From Pseudomicrostroma phylloplanum (taxonomy: Eukaryota; Basidiomycota; Exobasidiomycetes; Microstromatales), in contig BCHS01000003.1 of assembly GCA_039545275.1 (NCBI GenBank), positions 248,001 through 312,000 on the forward strand: a stretch of 64,000 nucleotides of DNA, read 5' to 3'. A program made the translations under genes and the position numbers. Below, one piece after another: positions 9,950 through 20,884 of this stretch (its first letter is position 1; each line of letters begins with the position of its first letter). The notes under the pieces are model-generated. The model did no database searches. It saw only the letters and a program-made list of their open reading frames with translations, and was not told the DNA's origin.

Positions 9950-12900
9950 ATGAGCACGTCGACGGGAAACACCCCTTCGCAAGCTGCAACAGGAGCTGAG
10001 GCTGCTGAAGGCTCTTCCACAAGGCCTGCTGTTGCAACAGCCTCCCCATCAGCCTCTTCACATCCTGTGCCCTCCACACAAGACCGGGCACATCGACCTG
10101 GCACGGACAAATATCTGCGTGACAGGCTAGAACAGTATAAATCCGAATCAACGCCTCCGCATGGCTCAGCCTTGGCTTTCCGTGCATACACGTTTCCCTC
10201 TCAATCGCAAGCCGTCAAGGCACTCGACGATTTCCTCGATAAATTCCCTCCGTCTACCACGCCCTCTGACGCTACTAGCAAACACATCTGGATATGCGCA
10301 GCCGATCGATCAAGCTCCGGGGCGCGAGATGTCGAAGAGGACAGAATGAAGCTGGCGCTCGCAAGAGCTGGAAAGGAGCTGGCTGATCTGAAGTTTGCAT
10401 TTGATAGCATTGACTCGGATGATAGGATCCCGCTCAGAGCAAGCATCTCTCGGGGTAGGAGCAAAGCGCAAAGGAAATCAGCGCTCGCAAAGAGGCTCGA
10501 GGAGGACGTTCTACCGGGACTGGCGATGGAAGGAGGCCTCCTCACGGGCAAATGGTGAGTGCACAACGCTCGTACATGTGCGAATGACGCATATTCCCAG
10601 CTGCTCACTCCTTTGTCCGTCCAACTTTGTCGTGCTGCCCTTTCAGGTTGTGGTTCAAGTCTCCTAGAGTGCGTATCGTCAGCTGTCGCAGACCAGCATT
10701 ACGATCGGGCGACTCACTCCTGTCACTCATGCCTCGCCCACGTCCATTCCATTCCACAGCACGTCGACTATCTCACGCGGTCTCTCGCCAGAAGCATCGT
10801 GTCTGGCCCACTCTCAAAGCTCAAGAGAGCTCGAGTCCACACACTCAAGGTGTCGTGCTCCGACCAGAAAAAGGACGGGGAACACCTAGTTGCTCTCTAC
10901 TACGATGATGTATGGGACCGTGCCGCGAGTCGCGAGATAGTCGAGTGCGTCATTGAGCAACACGGCCAGTCGAGGAGCGCTGCCAAACCAGATCTCTGGA
11001 GTGTTCTGGGACTGCACAGTAAGGTGAATCCAGCTTTCTCCTACCGCTTTAGTCTTCTTTGGCATATTGACTTCTGTACTTGATCTCTGGTGCTTTCCTC
11101 CGCCCGCCCATTGCACAGCATTGGTCCACCATCGTTCCTTCCATCTATACATACGACAGCCTTCTATCCCGCGATGTACAAGACGACCTCATGGAAGCCT
11201 ACGACCAGCGAAACTTGCCCGGACCATCTGCTGGGCGCAACGAGCCACGGGACGTTATCGAACGCCGTCGCTTTCCCTCTGGAGAGCATGACCGGCGGCT
11301 TTCAGCTTCTGGTAGTCGGAGTCCAGCAGTCTATCCCGATGGTCAGTCGGCTCAACCATCGCGAGGTTTGAAGCGTCCCGGCTCGCCAGACAGGCCGCCT
11401 TCGCCTCCCAGCAAGTCTCAAGCCATCTCAATCTCCTCGCGCTCGGTGTCACCGTTGCAGCAGCGAGCGCAACACGAGGGAGCGAATGATCCAGCGCAGA
11501 CGAATGCCAACCGTACGGATGGAGCAGCAGCAGTGCAGACGCCTCAGAGTGGGGACGAAAGCCACACAGAGTCAGAGGAGGTGGGTTGACATCTTGAGTG
11601 CATAGCAGACTGCTTGTCTGCTGACATCAGCTTACGCTTCTTTGCCTCCTCTCAATACTTAGGGTGAAGTCTGGAGTGCTCCAAGGGCCGCCTCCGGCCA
11701 AGGATCAGCATCGAGTGCGAGCGAAGAGGTTTTCTTTTCACCGGTGGCCTCGGCTGAGCCTGACTCCCCTCCACTTCTTTTGCCCCCTCTCACGGATCAA
11801 CGACCTGCAAATGGCCAAAGACAATCTCCTTTGAGCCCAACAGTGAATCGACGACAGGGGCGAAGGGAGGCACCGAGACCGCAAAAGATTGATTATGGGA
11901 ACTGGAAGTGGACCAAGCTTGCTAAGGTTGCTCTATCTAGCAGGGATGTAGGCGGATGGCAAATCCTCGAATGCCCGCAGGCTTCTCAAGAGCTTTTACC
12001 ACCAGACCTCTACTTCGCCAGAGCGGCGATTCGCCGCGACGAAGAGCGCCAAAGAAGAGACACAAGCACTGTCAACAATGTCACGACCCATGTGCCATTT
12101 GATTCCGATGGCGCACAACAACAAAACCCAACGGACGCGGGGCCGAGCTCTGCCGCTCCCACCTTCACACCGGACCAAAGAGCCGATGATGGATTGTGGC
12201 CAGTGCCGAAGGTGCACTGCTCCCCTATAAGTCGCCCACTGCCGGACGTCTACAACGAAATATGGGACGGCTTACAGCTTGAAGAGAAGCATTACGGGCG
12301 CATCGTTCAGAGACAGCTCAATCCGTACTTTGCAGATTATTCATCCGAGGCGGAGACAGAGTTAGAGGTAGCTTCCCAGGTCACAGGCAACCCGGTCGAC
12401 CTGCTACGTGAAAGGAGGGCTCGACAGAGCAGGGATGAGTCGTTCCCGGTGGTCGAAGCACCGCGTCGTCCCCGTGGGCGACCCCGCAAAATTCGACCGG
12501 AAGGCACTGAGGATCTGAGCACCAGCGACGCCAGCCGAGCACCGCCCGGCCCGCCTCGGAAACGCGGTCGGCCACGCAAGATCCGACCGGAACAGCTGGA
12601 AGACCTGCCTCGCAGCGATCGAATATCGTCACCATCGCATCTGTCGGCAAGTCCCGGATTCCTTGCAAGGGGTGAAACTGGGTCAGACGAGGAATGGAGT
12701 GCCCCTGGTACAAGCGCAGTAACGCCTTCGAGCCATGTATCAGCCACTGATAGCCGAAGGTCATCGCTCGACAGGCTGGCGAGCGAGTCTGCGCCGTCGA
12801 TGTCGAAACCAGAGTCGCCTCGTCAAGTCTCCGAGGATATTGTCAGTCAGCCACGCGTGTCGGCAAGCCAGAGAGTCCGGCCAGTTGTAGCCGGATCATC

Positions 12901-14032
12901 AACGACATTCCGAAGTCGACAAATCGACGAGCCTGCCCAGGGCAACGCCTTGCGGGCGCCAGGGGATGCAGTGGCTGCGACTTCCTCGTCGTCAGCGCCG
13001 AATGTCTCTAATTCGCAGAATCTGAGCGAAAGAGCAAAGGGCAAACAGCGGGCACGAAGTAGAGAGCCATCTCCGGACGTACAGGCTGCCTCGAGTACAT
13101 TGCCAAAGCGCGAAAGTAGTGGACTGCCAAACGTGAGCGCAAAAACATCCGGGAAAAGACGAGCACAAAAGCGAGAAGTTTCTTCCGGAGACGATGACGT
13201 GCAACCTCTGGAATGGGACCTGAGCGCAATGAATGGCAGCTGGGCCGTCGGGACCAGCACACGACCTGCTCCGCATCCTCGGCCCTCGCCTCCGAAAAGG
13301 CAGCGCAGCGATCGAAGCAGAGTGCGGGCAAGTGCTCGCGTCATCAGCTCTACAGAGGAAGAGGTCGATGAAGTGTGGGAGGAGGAGAAGCGAATCGAGC
13401 TCAAGCGCTTGGCATGTCGAGAGCGGAGACTGCGCGAGCGCGACCAAAGCAGGAGCGAAAGACAGCAAGCACAGCAGCAGGGCAGAGCGAGGAAGATCAA
13501 GGCTAAAAAGGTACAAGACTCTGCTTCATCACCAGCGTCGTCCGACAGTCTGGACGCTGCGCCTATGAATTGGGACTTGAGCAATCTCCATGGGCAGAAA
13601 CTCACCACTGCGTCCTCGTCCTCGAGCGTCGAGGTGTCAGACAACGACGACGAGTCCCAACCTCCCTCGGTCCTCCCGAGCAAGAAAGCCCTCGGCAAAC
13701 GCCCGGCGACATCGGCTTCCCAGCCCTCTCGCCCTCGACCTCGGCCTGCACCGCGTTCCCCACCCGCTCGCAGGGTGTCGGCCTCGCCCCCCTCCCCTGC
13801 ACCACTCTGGCAGCCCACACCGCTGTTCCTACGCGATCTGTCGCCCTCGGCCGAGTCGACGAGTAGCTCGGCGGGATACCAGGTGCTGCAGGTTGCTGTA
13901 AAGAGTTCGCCGCCGAGCAGTCAGGCCAATGGCGGAGTCAATGGAGTCAACGGTACATCAGCAGCAGCTAGAAATGGAGACGGGAGGTCTATGGCGGACG
14001 CGATCCTCCTGTCGGACGACGACGATGATTGA
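9950..14032 (+). CDS. DUF1917 (Bles03-like) protein with two AT-hooks
   Basis: Five exons (9950-10554, 10647-10668, 10760-11023, 11119-11580, 11663-14032) give 1240 aa. Residues about 40-315 look like the DUF1917/Bles03 (UPF0696) domain: GKWLWFKSPRHVD at the start of the core, a central EHLVALYYDDVWD strand, then KPDLWSVLGLHSKHW and PSIYTYDSLL. These parallel the KPD.YTYLGI and P.IY blocks of the family, whose function is unknown. The C-terminal two thirds is disordered and basic, with two AT-hook cores (RPRGRPRKI at ~719 and RKRGRPRKI at ~750) that bind AT-rich minor groove. Two similar motifs (LEWDLSAMNG at ~965 and MNWDLSNLHG at ~1084) also lie there. A nuclear, chromatin-associated location is inferred from the AT-hooks. 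Exon 2 is a 22-nt microexon needed to keep GKW joined to LWFKSPR. Confidence 0.8.
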
Positions 14033-14517
14033 AGGGAAGCGATGAGCAGGGCGACCTTTCTTTGCGTAGCTAGACTTCGAGATTTCATGGCCCTTCAGAT
14101 TCTTTCTTCTCTCTCATGCTTCTCCTCTGTCTTGTTCTCATCACATCAATCGACCCAACTTGATACCCTCTCTCATTTCTGGAAGCTCTTCTCACACTCA
14201 CTCTCCTTGTGCTTCGTACATTCAACCGATCTCAGACAGACACATCTGCAAGCGTGAAGACGAGGAGAAGGTATCATTGTGAGCACTGAGCATTAAGCAT
14301 TGAGCAATTGCCCAGCAGAGGGAGGACGTGAGAAGCGTGACAAGAAGGAGGGGAGGGTGGAGTCACTTGATATGGTGAGGGAGTTGAGAGGGTATCAGGG
14401 CTCCAGTCGTGGGAAAAGGAGGAGGAGAGTAGTGAGGTGGGCCCAATGCGACTAAGTATGGGGATCTACTATGCTTGATGTGTACTCTTGAGGTCTGACC
14501 GGCCTCTCAGCTCAGGC
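14033..14517. other. Convergent intergenic interval between the AT-hook and DUF1765 genes
   Basis: No gene seen. It begins with T/C-rich 3' UTR-like sequence (about 14095-14230) and continues as purine-rich GGAGG/GAGGAG sequence, which is the T/C-rich 3' UTR of the opposite-strand gene read from the other side. Confidence 0.5.
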
Positions 14518-17500
14518 TCAATCGCTCCACATCGCCGGCCACTGTACAGGCAGCCGTGGCACAGCAGCAAGCTTGTTCTGATCCGCAATCGAAGCAAAGA
14601 ACTCGTCGTGCTCGGCAAGGACCGCCTCCCACTCACGCAGCCCCTGCGTAGCATACACGTGCAGCCTCTCCGCATACGCCGTATCCTCCCTCGCCTTCTG
14701 CTGCTGATGCTGTTGCTGCTGCAGCTGGGGTACAGAGGAAGAGGCAGTGGCAAAGTCTTCGGAGCCCATGGACTCGTCTGGTTCTTGCAGCGCCCCGTCG
14801 GCACTCTCCATCAGGTCGCAGGCGGGACCTGGGAGGATGGAGGTGCGCTTCGAAAAGGAGCGCGACATCCGACTGGACGAGGGACGCCGCCGCGTGGGCG
14901 TGACACCGCTGCTGTGAGCATTGGCAGCGTCCACTGCAGCCTGAGGAGGATTCTGTAGCGTAGGATTCTGCAGATCGAAGATCGTATCGCTCGCGAGGTG
15001 GTCCGGGTCCAGCGATGCTGCCGTCGAGGCAGCCTTTGCGGCAGAGGCCCCGGTAGCGGGGGACGACACGGTGACTCCATCCGCCGAGGCACGGCGGCCG
15101 CTAGCGCTGCTTCTGCTCTCTGCCATAGCGGCAGCCGTCGCCGCTGCTCTTGGCGAGGCGAAATCAAATTCGTACTCGCTCTGCGCGCCGCGCGATTCCA
15201 ACGGCGTCCTACGGATGACACCATTGCTGTCATCGTCGAAGTGACTCGAGTCATCATTGTAGCCCCCCTCGTCATCTTGCTCGTCATCATCGTCGTCATC
15301 ATCATCATCGAGATCGAGATGCGAAAAAGCGTCCGGCTTCATGCGTGGCTGATTGGAGATGGTCGGGCTGTCAACGAAAGGAGTAGAGCCACCGGAGCCT
15401 CCTTTGCCTTCCGTGGTTTGTCCTTTGCCTCCTTTGCTGAGCGACCTGAACCACTGTGCGGCCTTTGACTTGGATTTCCCGCCACCAGGACTCTTGCCAC
15501 CTGCGAGGACGGCATTGGGGAGGCCGATGCCGAGCACTCGCTCCGCCTTCGTCATGCCACTGGCTGGGGACTCAGCCTGGTGGACGGAAGGCGTCTTTCT
15601 TATCGTACTGACAAACGAAGCGGGGCGACGACTGAGGCGGCTATACGTCGACGAGGTGTCACCGTCTTTCTTGTCATCATCTACCTCCTCTTCCTCTTCG
15701 TCGCTGGTCAGTCCGTCACCAGTATCCGGCGAGAGCTCATTGTGTCTCTTTCTGATCTCGTCTAACCTCTGGTTGAAGGTGACCGCCACTTCGACTGCGA
15801 TCTTTCCCTTGGGGTCGCCGAGTGGCAACTCGAAGTCGCTGATCCTAGCCAGCCTGAACACCAGCAGATGCAAGAAGTAGGCTCGGATGGTGAATGACCA
15901 AGAGAGGAAGAGCTTATGAAAGATCTTGCGATCGAGCAGGATCTCCTGACAGAAGCGCCGACGATGCTCCGCTGTGCTGATGAGCAGCGCAAAGTTCGAG
16001 TAAGAAAAGGCGATTGTCCTCATCAGTGCGAGGGCGTGGTCGGCATTCTGCAGCAAGAGAGACAGAGTAGTGATGACAAAGTCGATGTCGATGTTCCCCT
16101 GCACTGGTAGTTCAGCACTCTCCATGTGATTGAGCACGCCGTCGAGCCAATCGAGCAGACAGAAGACGCCCTGTACGTCGTACAGAGATGTTCGCTTGAC
16201 GAGACATTTGATATGCACGTCGAGCATTGGGAGGAAGACTTCGTTGTTCCGAGCAGGAGCTCGCACAATATCCACAATGATGGCTGTGCATCTCCGGTTG
16301 GCAGCTTCAAGGTGGCGAGGCTTCCCAGCAGTGCTGCCCGAGAGGACATTGGCTGTCTCACCTGGATTGAAGTTCTTTTGCGACGAGAGCGTAGTGACCG
16401 AGAGAATGTCTCGGTTTACAAGGGACAGGCACTTGAGGTGGATGCACGTGGCCAAGTGCGCATATCCTGGCGCGCCAAAGAAAAGCTTGTCAACCCTCTT
16501 CAGCCGCTTGCTCGAAGCGAAGAGACTTGCCAATTGGCGATGGAAGCTTCGACAGAAGCTAAAGAACAGCTCCGAATCATCTGACTGCCATCTTCGGAGC
16601 CAATTGCCGGTCATCTCCACCTCGACTCCTGGCTGCCGAATCAGGTAACGCTCTTCGTCTGAGTCTTCTGCTTGCGAGTCATTGGACTGCGTGTCTAGGA
16701 CCTTGAGGTACGTCCTGGGATCCGAGAAGCAGTAGTCGCGGAGGGACTCAGGGTACAAGTGGCGGTACTCTTCGAACCTCGCCGGCACTACCTTTTCCCA
16801 ACCCGCTTCGCCAGCTACTCTTTCCAGTGCAAATCGATTGATGGGCAGCGCTCGCAGAAGCTTGCTTGCTACGCCCTTGACCCGGAAGAAAGCGACTGCA
16901 AGTAGCCGACCCGAGAAGATGAGCGTATTTTGATAGACTCCCTTTTTGTTCAGCTCGCCGATGGCGTAGAGGAGAATATGACCAAAGGTACTGTTGAATC
17001 TACCCTCATCTATCACATCAGCTGCCAGAGCATTGATGGATAGGTTTCGGCACTCAATGATACACGCAACGCTTTCGAGAATGGCCCCACGATCTGCAGA
17101 GGTCTGCACGTGCTGCAATTCCAAAAGTAGGTTAGCTATCCAGTCAAAGAATAGCGCGCGTCTGGCCTTGGGCGAACGGTAGGGGCCTTCAGCGACCGCC
17201 ACATTCGGAGTCTCTGCCTCGAGAGCAAGGAAAGGCAGTAGGACGTTGCGGATGAGAGCGCCTTTGTCAAATGAGCCATCCGACGGGCTTCTGAACTGGA
17301 TGAGAGCAGTCTCGACCTCTGCCCATGCGCTTGCTGGAAGCATGGTCGCCTTCTCTGCCCCATTCTGCTCTAGCTCAAAGTCGTCGACACTCAACGAGTC
17401 CTGTCGCACAGGAGTACTGACTGAAAACGGGCCGAACCCGGTCACTGGCGAGGAGGTCGCTGAAGCTTCTGCATCAGCGGCCGGTCCAAACGTGCTCCAA

Positions 17501-20100
17501 CCTCTGGGCATCGTTCCAAAGTCGCTGCTTCGTTGAGAGCTCGGTGCGCTGGTCATTGCGACCCCGCCTACGGCAGTACCCTTGCGCGTGGTCTTCAAAG
17601 CGCTAATAGGAACATAGCTGTCACGCCCCACAGCACTTGCGGAGTCTCGATGCGAGAAGGACTTGGGAGGCTCACCTCTGGACACCCTCCCTCGAGCGAC
17701 CTTGTGTCCTGTCCCATCTGGTGTCGTATCATTAGAGATGCCATCGCTTCTAGAACTCGTGGGAACGGAAGGAAGAGCAGTTGGCAGATCCGCTCTTGCC
17801 GTGTCGAGAGCCCGCGATGCCCCTGGGCCCTGGGAAGTCGCACGGGAAGAGTTCGCTCGCGAGAGTGCCGGAGACGGCAGAGGCCTTGGAGGCTGTCCAC
17901 GAAGTGTAGGCGAAGGAGATGGGAGCGTAGAATCGAAGAGAGTGGAGCGAATTTCGCCGTTGTCGTCGAAGACATCGCGGCGGCGTGCCGCAGATGATTT
18001 TCTTGGCATAACATAGGGAGCAGCGACAACGGTAGTCTGCCCTCGATCGCTGGCTAGAGGTGAGTCCGAGCCTCGATGAGCCGAAGCAGCGGTGGACGTT
18101 GCCGAGCTTGCTTCATTCGCTGGGCGGAAGTCGTCTGCGAATCTTTCCGCTCCTGGCTGCGAAGCTACTGGGTCTCCAGGATGAGCCGTCATAGGCGATC
18201 GAGATTCTGGAGTGGGAGGCAGCGACTTATCGTGGGCAGTCTCAACAACTGGGGAAAGGTAGTCTCCGTGAGGCGCAGTGGCAGGCTGTGCCTGGCTAGC
18301 GTCTTCAACGGACTCAGCGCTGACGTCGAAGGTGAGATATTGGGGTAGCATCGAGTGCAAGTCCGTCATATCCCCCAGTTGCAACTTGAGCTCCGGTGGA
18401 TCGTCCGACGTCGAGGTGCTGTCCCCTGTTGAAGATCCCATAGCGTCTGTGGTGGTACCGCTGCGGGAACGCGAGGACTCGGAAGTAGAGAGCTTACTGC
18501 TTTGCTGATCGTTGCTATCGTTACTGTGGGACGCCTCAAGCTCTGGGGCTTTGGACACTGCCCCGTATGACGCACCCGACGACAAAGTGGCAGACCCTTG
18601 GGAAACGCTAGCATTACCAACGTGGTCTTCGCCTCGCTCTGAGCCCACTTGGTTCCGCTGTCCAGTAGACGTGATGCTAAAGAGAGATCTTGAGCTATCG
18701 CTTGTCTGTCGTGGGACGGGGCTGAGGGGAAACTCCGGCTGGCTTCCTCGATCGCCGTCTCCGAATCCTTTGGCCGCGCCCGGCGAGCCTGCTTTTCCGG
18801 TGTTGACGCCAAGAGGCGACAACATTTTGCCTAGACGATCTCTGAGGCCACTGGCTTTGTCCCGCTTCGCAGACGTGCTTGATGAGAGAGATGCTTGATC
18901 GGATGATCTTGCGCTAGCATTAGAAAAGGTTCTCTGGTGTACCACGTTGTCGGTGGTCGAGGCTTGGCTGCTGGTCCCGGAAGTAGCTGGTACACTCGAG
19001 CGCAGATCGTCTGCAGCATAAGCGCGATCGGAAGGCAAAGGATGAACAGGCTCCGGGTAGGCGCGAGATTTGGAGGGACTTGCGTACGAGGCATTGCTGT
19101 TCTCCTCCTGACGCTGACGTGGCTGTAGGGAGGCGTATGACACGGCACCTGCCCCGCTGCAGCGGCTTTGTAGAGGCGAGGTCTGGGAGGGTGATTGTAT
19201 CGGGGGCATCACACCGGACAAGGAGGTGCTGCTGGTTTGGTCCACATCGCTGCGCCCGAGGGATCCTGACGGAGACATGGGAGAGGAATAGGAACTGTTG
19301 CGAGTGATGGACCTCGGCGGCCTGAGAGGAGTATTGCAACTCAGATGCGGGGGAGTCTTGGTAGAAGCATTGACATACTGAGCGATAGAAGTTTTCCCTT
19401 CATTGGAGTTGGAAGGAGTCAGAGCTTCTGATCTTGCTGAGCTGGGCGGTGTGTAGCCTGATGCTGACGCTGCAGAAGTCCTTGACGATACCACCGACGG
19501 GGAAGCGCTCCCAATCGGGCTGCTCATGTCAGATCCAGTGGACACTGAATGTACCCTGCGCTGGTTCGGCCTCAGTATGCTGAGCTTCTGGCGGGCTCCC
19601 GTTGAGCCAATAGGCACCAGGAAGTCTCGAGACGATGATGCGCTGCTCGCTCCGCTACAGAAGCCCCCCGCAGCTCCTTGTGGGATATGCGATGGGCCTG
19701 CGATGCCGTTTGTGTGGGCGGAAGCCCCGGTTAGGGAGCTTGACGACAAAGACCGGTGGCCCCTTGGTCTATTTTCCACCGAGGGAGAAGCTAAGACAGG
19801 CGACAAGCCGACTCCGCGAGGATCGGTGTAGTCCGAGTAGTGCTCCGAGGCGAGGGAGGCAGCCGGGAGGCCAAAAGGCACAGTTGTGGGACCCTTGTTG
19901 CCTATAGCGCCTTCAGCAGTACCGAACGGTGCAGAGAGGGATGGCGAGGAAGTATGCGAGAAGGCCGACGGTCGTTTGCTGTCATGTCTGCTGCTAGCTG
20001 TCCCAGTCTGCTTACTTGTAGACGCAGTGGAAGCCTGTTGAGGGCGACCGAAGTAGGCATACGGGTGCTGGGGGCCAGGGTCTGAGCCTGGTCCGCTCAT
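14518..20100 (-). CDS. DUF1765 (UPF0592) domain protein, very large
   Basis: Intronless frame of 1860 aa, the longest exon in the window. The first ~900 residues are Ser/Thr/Pro-rich and probably disordered. Residues about 920-1450 form a helical conserved block of the fungal DUF1765 family, seen in ALFFDWIANLLLELQHV, YCFSDPRTYLKVLDT, GNWLRRWQSDDSELFFSFCRSF, FFGAPGYAHLATCIHLKCL and ILLDRKIFHKLFLSWSFTIRAYF. After this comes a long tail with Ser-rich stretches, a run of about nine Asp near residue 1600, a poly-Gln patch and a final conserved helix (LREWEAVLAEHDEFFASIA). The role of DUF1765 proteins is unknown; S. pombe members were named as membrane-associated UPF0592 proteins. I see no clear transmembrane helix in this one. 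The family assignment rests on pattern memory. Confidence 0.78.
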   Translation of the reverse strand: MSGPGSDPGPQHPYAYFGRPQQASTASTSKQTGTASSRHDSKRPSAFSHTSSPSLSAPFGTAEGAIGNKGPTTVPFGLPAASLASEHYSDYTDPRGVGLSPVLASPSVENRPRGHRSLSSSSLTGASAHTNGIAGPSHIPQGAAGGFCSGASSASSSRDFLVPIGSTGARQKLSILRPNQRRVHSVSTGSDMSSPIGSASPSVVSSRTSAASASGYTPPSSARSEALTPSNSNEGKTSIAQYVNASTKTPPHLSCNTPLRPPRSITRNSSYSSPMSPSGSLGRSDVDQTSSTSLSGVMPPIQSPSQTSPLQSRCSGAGAVSYASLQPRQRQEENSNASYASPSKSRAYPEPVHPLPSDRAYAADDLRSSVPATSGTSSQASTTDNVVHQRTFSNASARSSDQASLSSSTSAKRDKASGLRDRLGKMLSPLGVNTGKAGSPGAAKGFGDGDRGSQPEFPLSPVPRQTSDSSRSLFSITSTGQRNQVGSERGEDHVGNASVSQGSATLSSGASYGAVSKAPELEASHSNDSNDQQSSKLSTSESSRSRSGTTTDAMGSSTGDSTSTSDDPPELKLQLGDMTDLHSMLPQYLTFDVSAESVEDASQAQPATAPHGDYLSPVVETAHDKSLPPTPESRSPMTAHPGDPVASQPGAERFADDFRPANEASSATSTAASAHRGSDSPLASDRGQTTVVAAPYVMPRKSSAARRRDVFDDNGEIRSTLFDSTLPSPSPTLRGQPPRPLPSPALSRANSSRATSQGPGASRALDTARADLPTALPSVPTSSRSDGISNDTTPDGTGHKVARGRVSRGEPPKSFSHRDSASAVGRDSYVPISALKTTRKGTAVGGVAMTSAPSSQRSSDFGTMPRGWSTFGPAADAEASATSSPVTGFGPFSVSTPVRQDSLSVDDFELEQNGAEKATMLPASAWAEVETALIQFRSPSDGSFDKGALIRNVLLPFLALEAETPNVAVAEGPYRSPKARRALFFDWIANLLLELQHVQTSADRGAILESVACIIECRNLSINALAADVIDEGRFNSTFGHILLYAIGELNKKGVYQNTLIFSGRLLAVAFFRVKGVASKLLRALPINRFALERVAGEAGWEKVVPARFEEYRHLYPESLRDYCFSDPRTYLKVLDTQSNDSQAEDSDEERYLIRQPGVEVEMTGNWLRRWQSDDSELFFSFCRSFHRQLASLFASSKRLKRVDKLFFGAPGYAHLATCIHLKCLSLVNRDILSVTTLSSQKNFNPGETANVLSGSTAGKPRHLEAANRRCTAIIVDIVRAPARNNEVFLPMLDVHIKCLVKRTSLYDVQGVFCLLDWLDGVLNHMESAELPVQGNIDIDFVITTLSLLLQNADHALALMRTIAFSYSNFALLISTAEHRRRFCQEILLDRKIFHKLFLSWSFTIRAYFLHLLVFRLARISDFELPLGDPKGKIAVEVAVTFNQRLDEIRKRHNELSPDTGDGLTSDEEEEEVDDDKKDGDTSSTYSRLSRRPASFVSTIRKTPSVHQAESPASGMTKAERVLGIGLPNAVLAGGKSPGGGKSKSKAAQWFRSLSKGGKGQTTEGKGGSGGSTPFVDSPTISNQPRMKPDAFSHLDLDDDDDDDDDEQDDEGGYNDDSSHFDDDSNGVIRRTPLESRGAQSEYEFDFASPRAAATAAAMAESRSSASGRRASADGVTVSSPATGASAAKAASTAASLDPDHLASDTIFDLQNPTLQNPPQAAVDAANAHSSGVTPTRRRPSSSRMSRSFSKRTSILPGPACDLMESADGALQEPDESMGSEDFATASSSVPQLQQQQHQQQKAREDTAYAERLHVYATQGLREWEAVLAEHDEFFASIADQNKLAAVPRLPVQWPAMWSD

Positions 20101-20884
20101 GCTCGACTGTAGACGACGTACAGACCTGGAGCACGAGCGTTTGCTCTCTTTGTGACAAGATCGCTGGGGTATACCTGAATTGAGGATGGAAAAGGTCTCT
20201 GCGAGGGAGGTTGGGCTCGAGGTAGCGCCTGGGAAACTGCAGCAATGGCCCTACAAGTCCTTAGCGACTGTGACAACACCTAAAGGGGCCCGATTCGAAG
20301 TGCGATCCAATGGAAGTGTCGTTCAGCCTTGGGGTGGTGGCTGGGCCTGAACCGGCTTGATGCAGAGGCGAGCGGCGAGGGGTTTCGGGGGCAAGTGTGG
20401 TGTGGTATGGAAGCTAGGAGGTAATTCGATACTCGTGCGAGTGATCAATGTACCCGGGCCTGGGAAATGACGATTGTAGTTGTAAAGCTTGCAGCGGGGA
20501 AAGGAGATGAGAGCGACAAGGAGGGGGACAGGGAGCACGAGGAGGACCAAGTGGACGCAAAGGTAAAGTCTTCCCCGGCCAGCGCCAGGCAGAGAAGCGG
20601 GGGGTCCGACCGTCTGTGCCTGGAGACGCGACGGACAAGGTTGCCCTGCAGCAGCAGGAGATCTTTTCAAACCCCGCTTCCGTTCCCGAGGTCCGGCCAT
20701 TGTCCCGGGCCATCCTCGTCCGCATGGCACTCACTCCACCTCGGCCCTACTCGAAGCTACCCTACCTGCCTTTCACGCTTCCCATGACGACGACGAGGCC
20801 GAGATAGACTCGCCCTCAAGCCCCACATCAAGCTCACCTCCAGAGTCTCCGTAGGACTGGACAAGCGCGGGGCCGGCTTCCAGC
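20101..20884. promoter_or_regulatory. Divergent promoter region between the DUF1765 and GPHR genes
   Basis: 784 bp between two divergent starts. No gene supported: short frames at 20467-20807 have no domain and unusual composition. The side next to the GPHR gene carries GC-rich sequence with CCTACCTGCC/CCTGCCTTTC, and no TATA box is evident. Confidence 0.4.

Noticed and set aside
12847..13818. 323-codon open frame antisense to the AT-hook protein
   Set aside because: Cys/Arg/Ser/Leu-rich shadow of a Ser/Arg/Ala-rich coding region, without domain or signals.
14409..14416. CGTGGGAA and similar CSL-type sites (also near 42281, 55873 and 57364)
   Set aside because: A rough chance expectation for an 8-base site with two 2-fold degenerate positions in 64 kb is several per window, and one of these is a splice acceptor, so no regulatory claim is made beyond the mention for 42281.
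20467..20807. Possible upstream coding exon for the GPHR gene
   Set aside because: The GPHR family begins directly with a transmembrane helix, which matches the MTAAALVLLPVIRLGLFFG start at 20885. No family-like sequence lies upstream.
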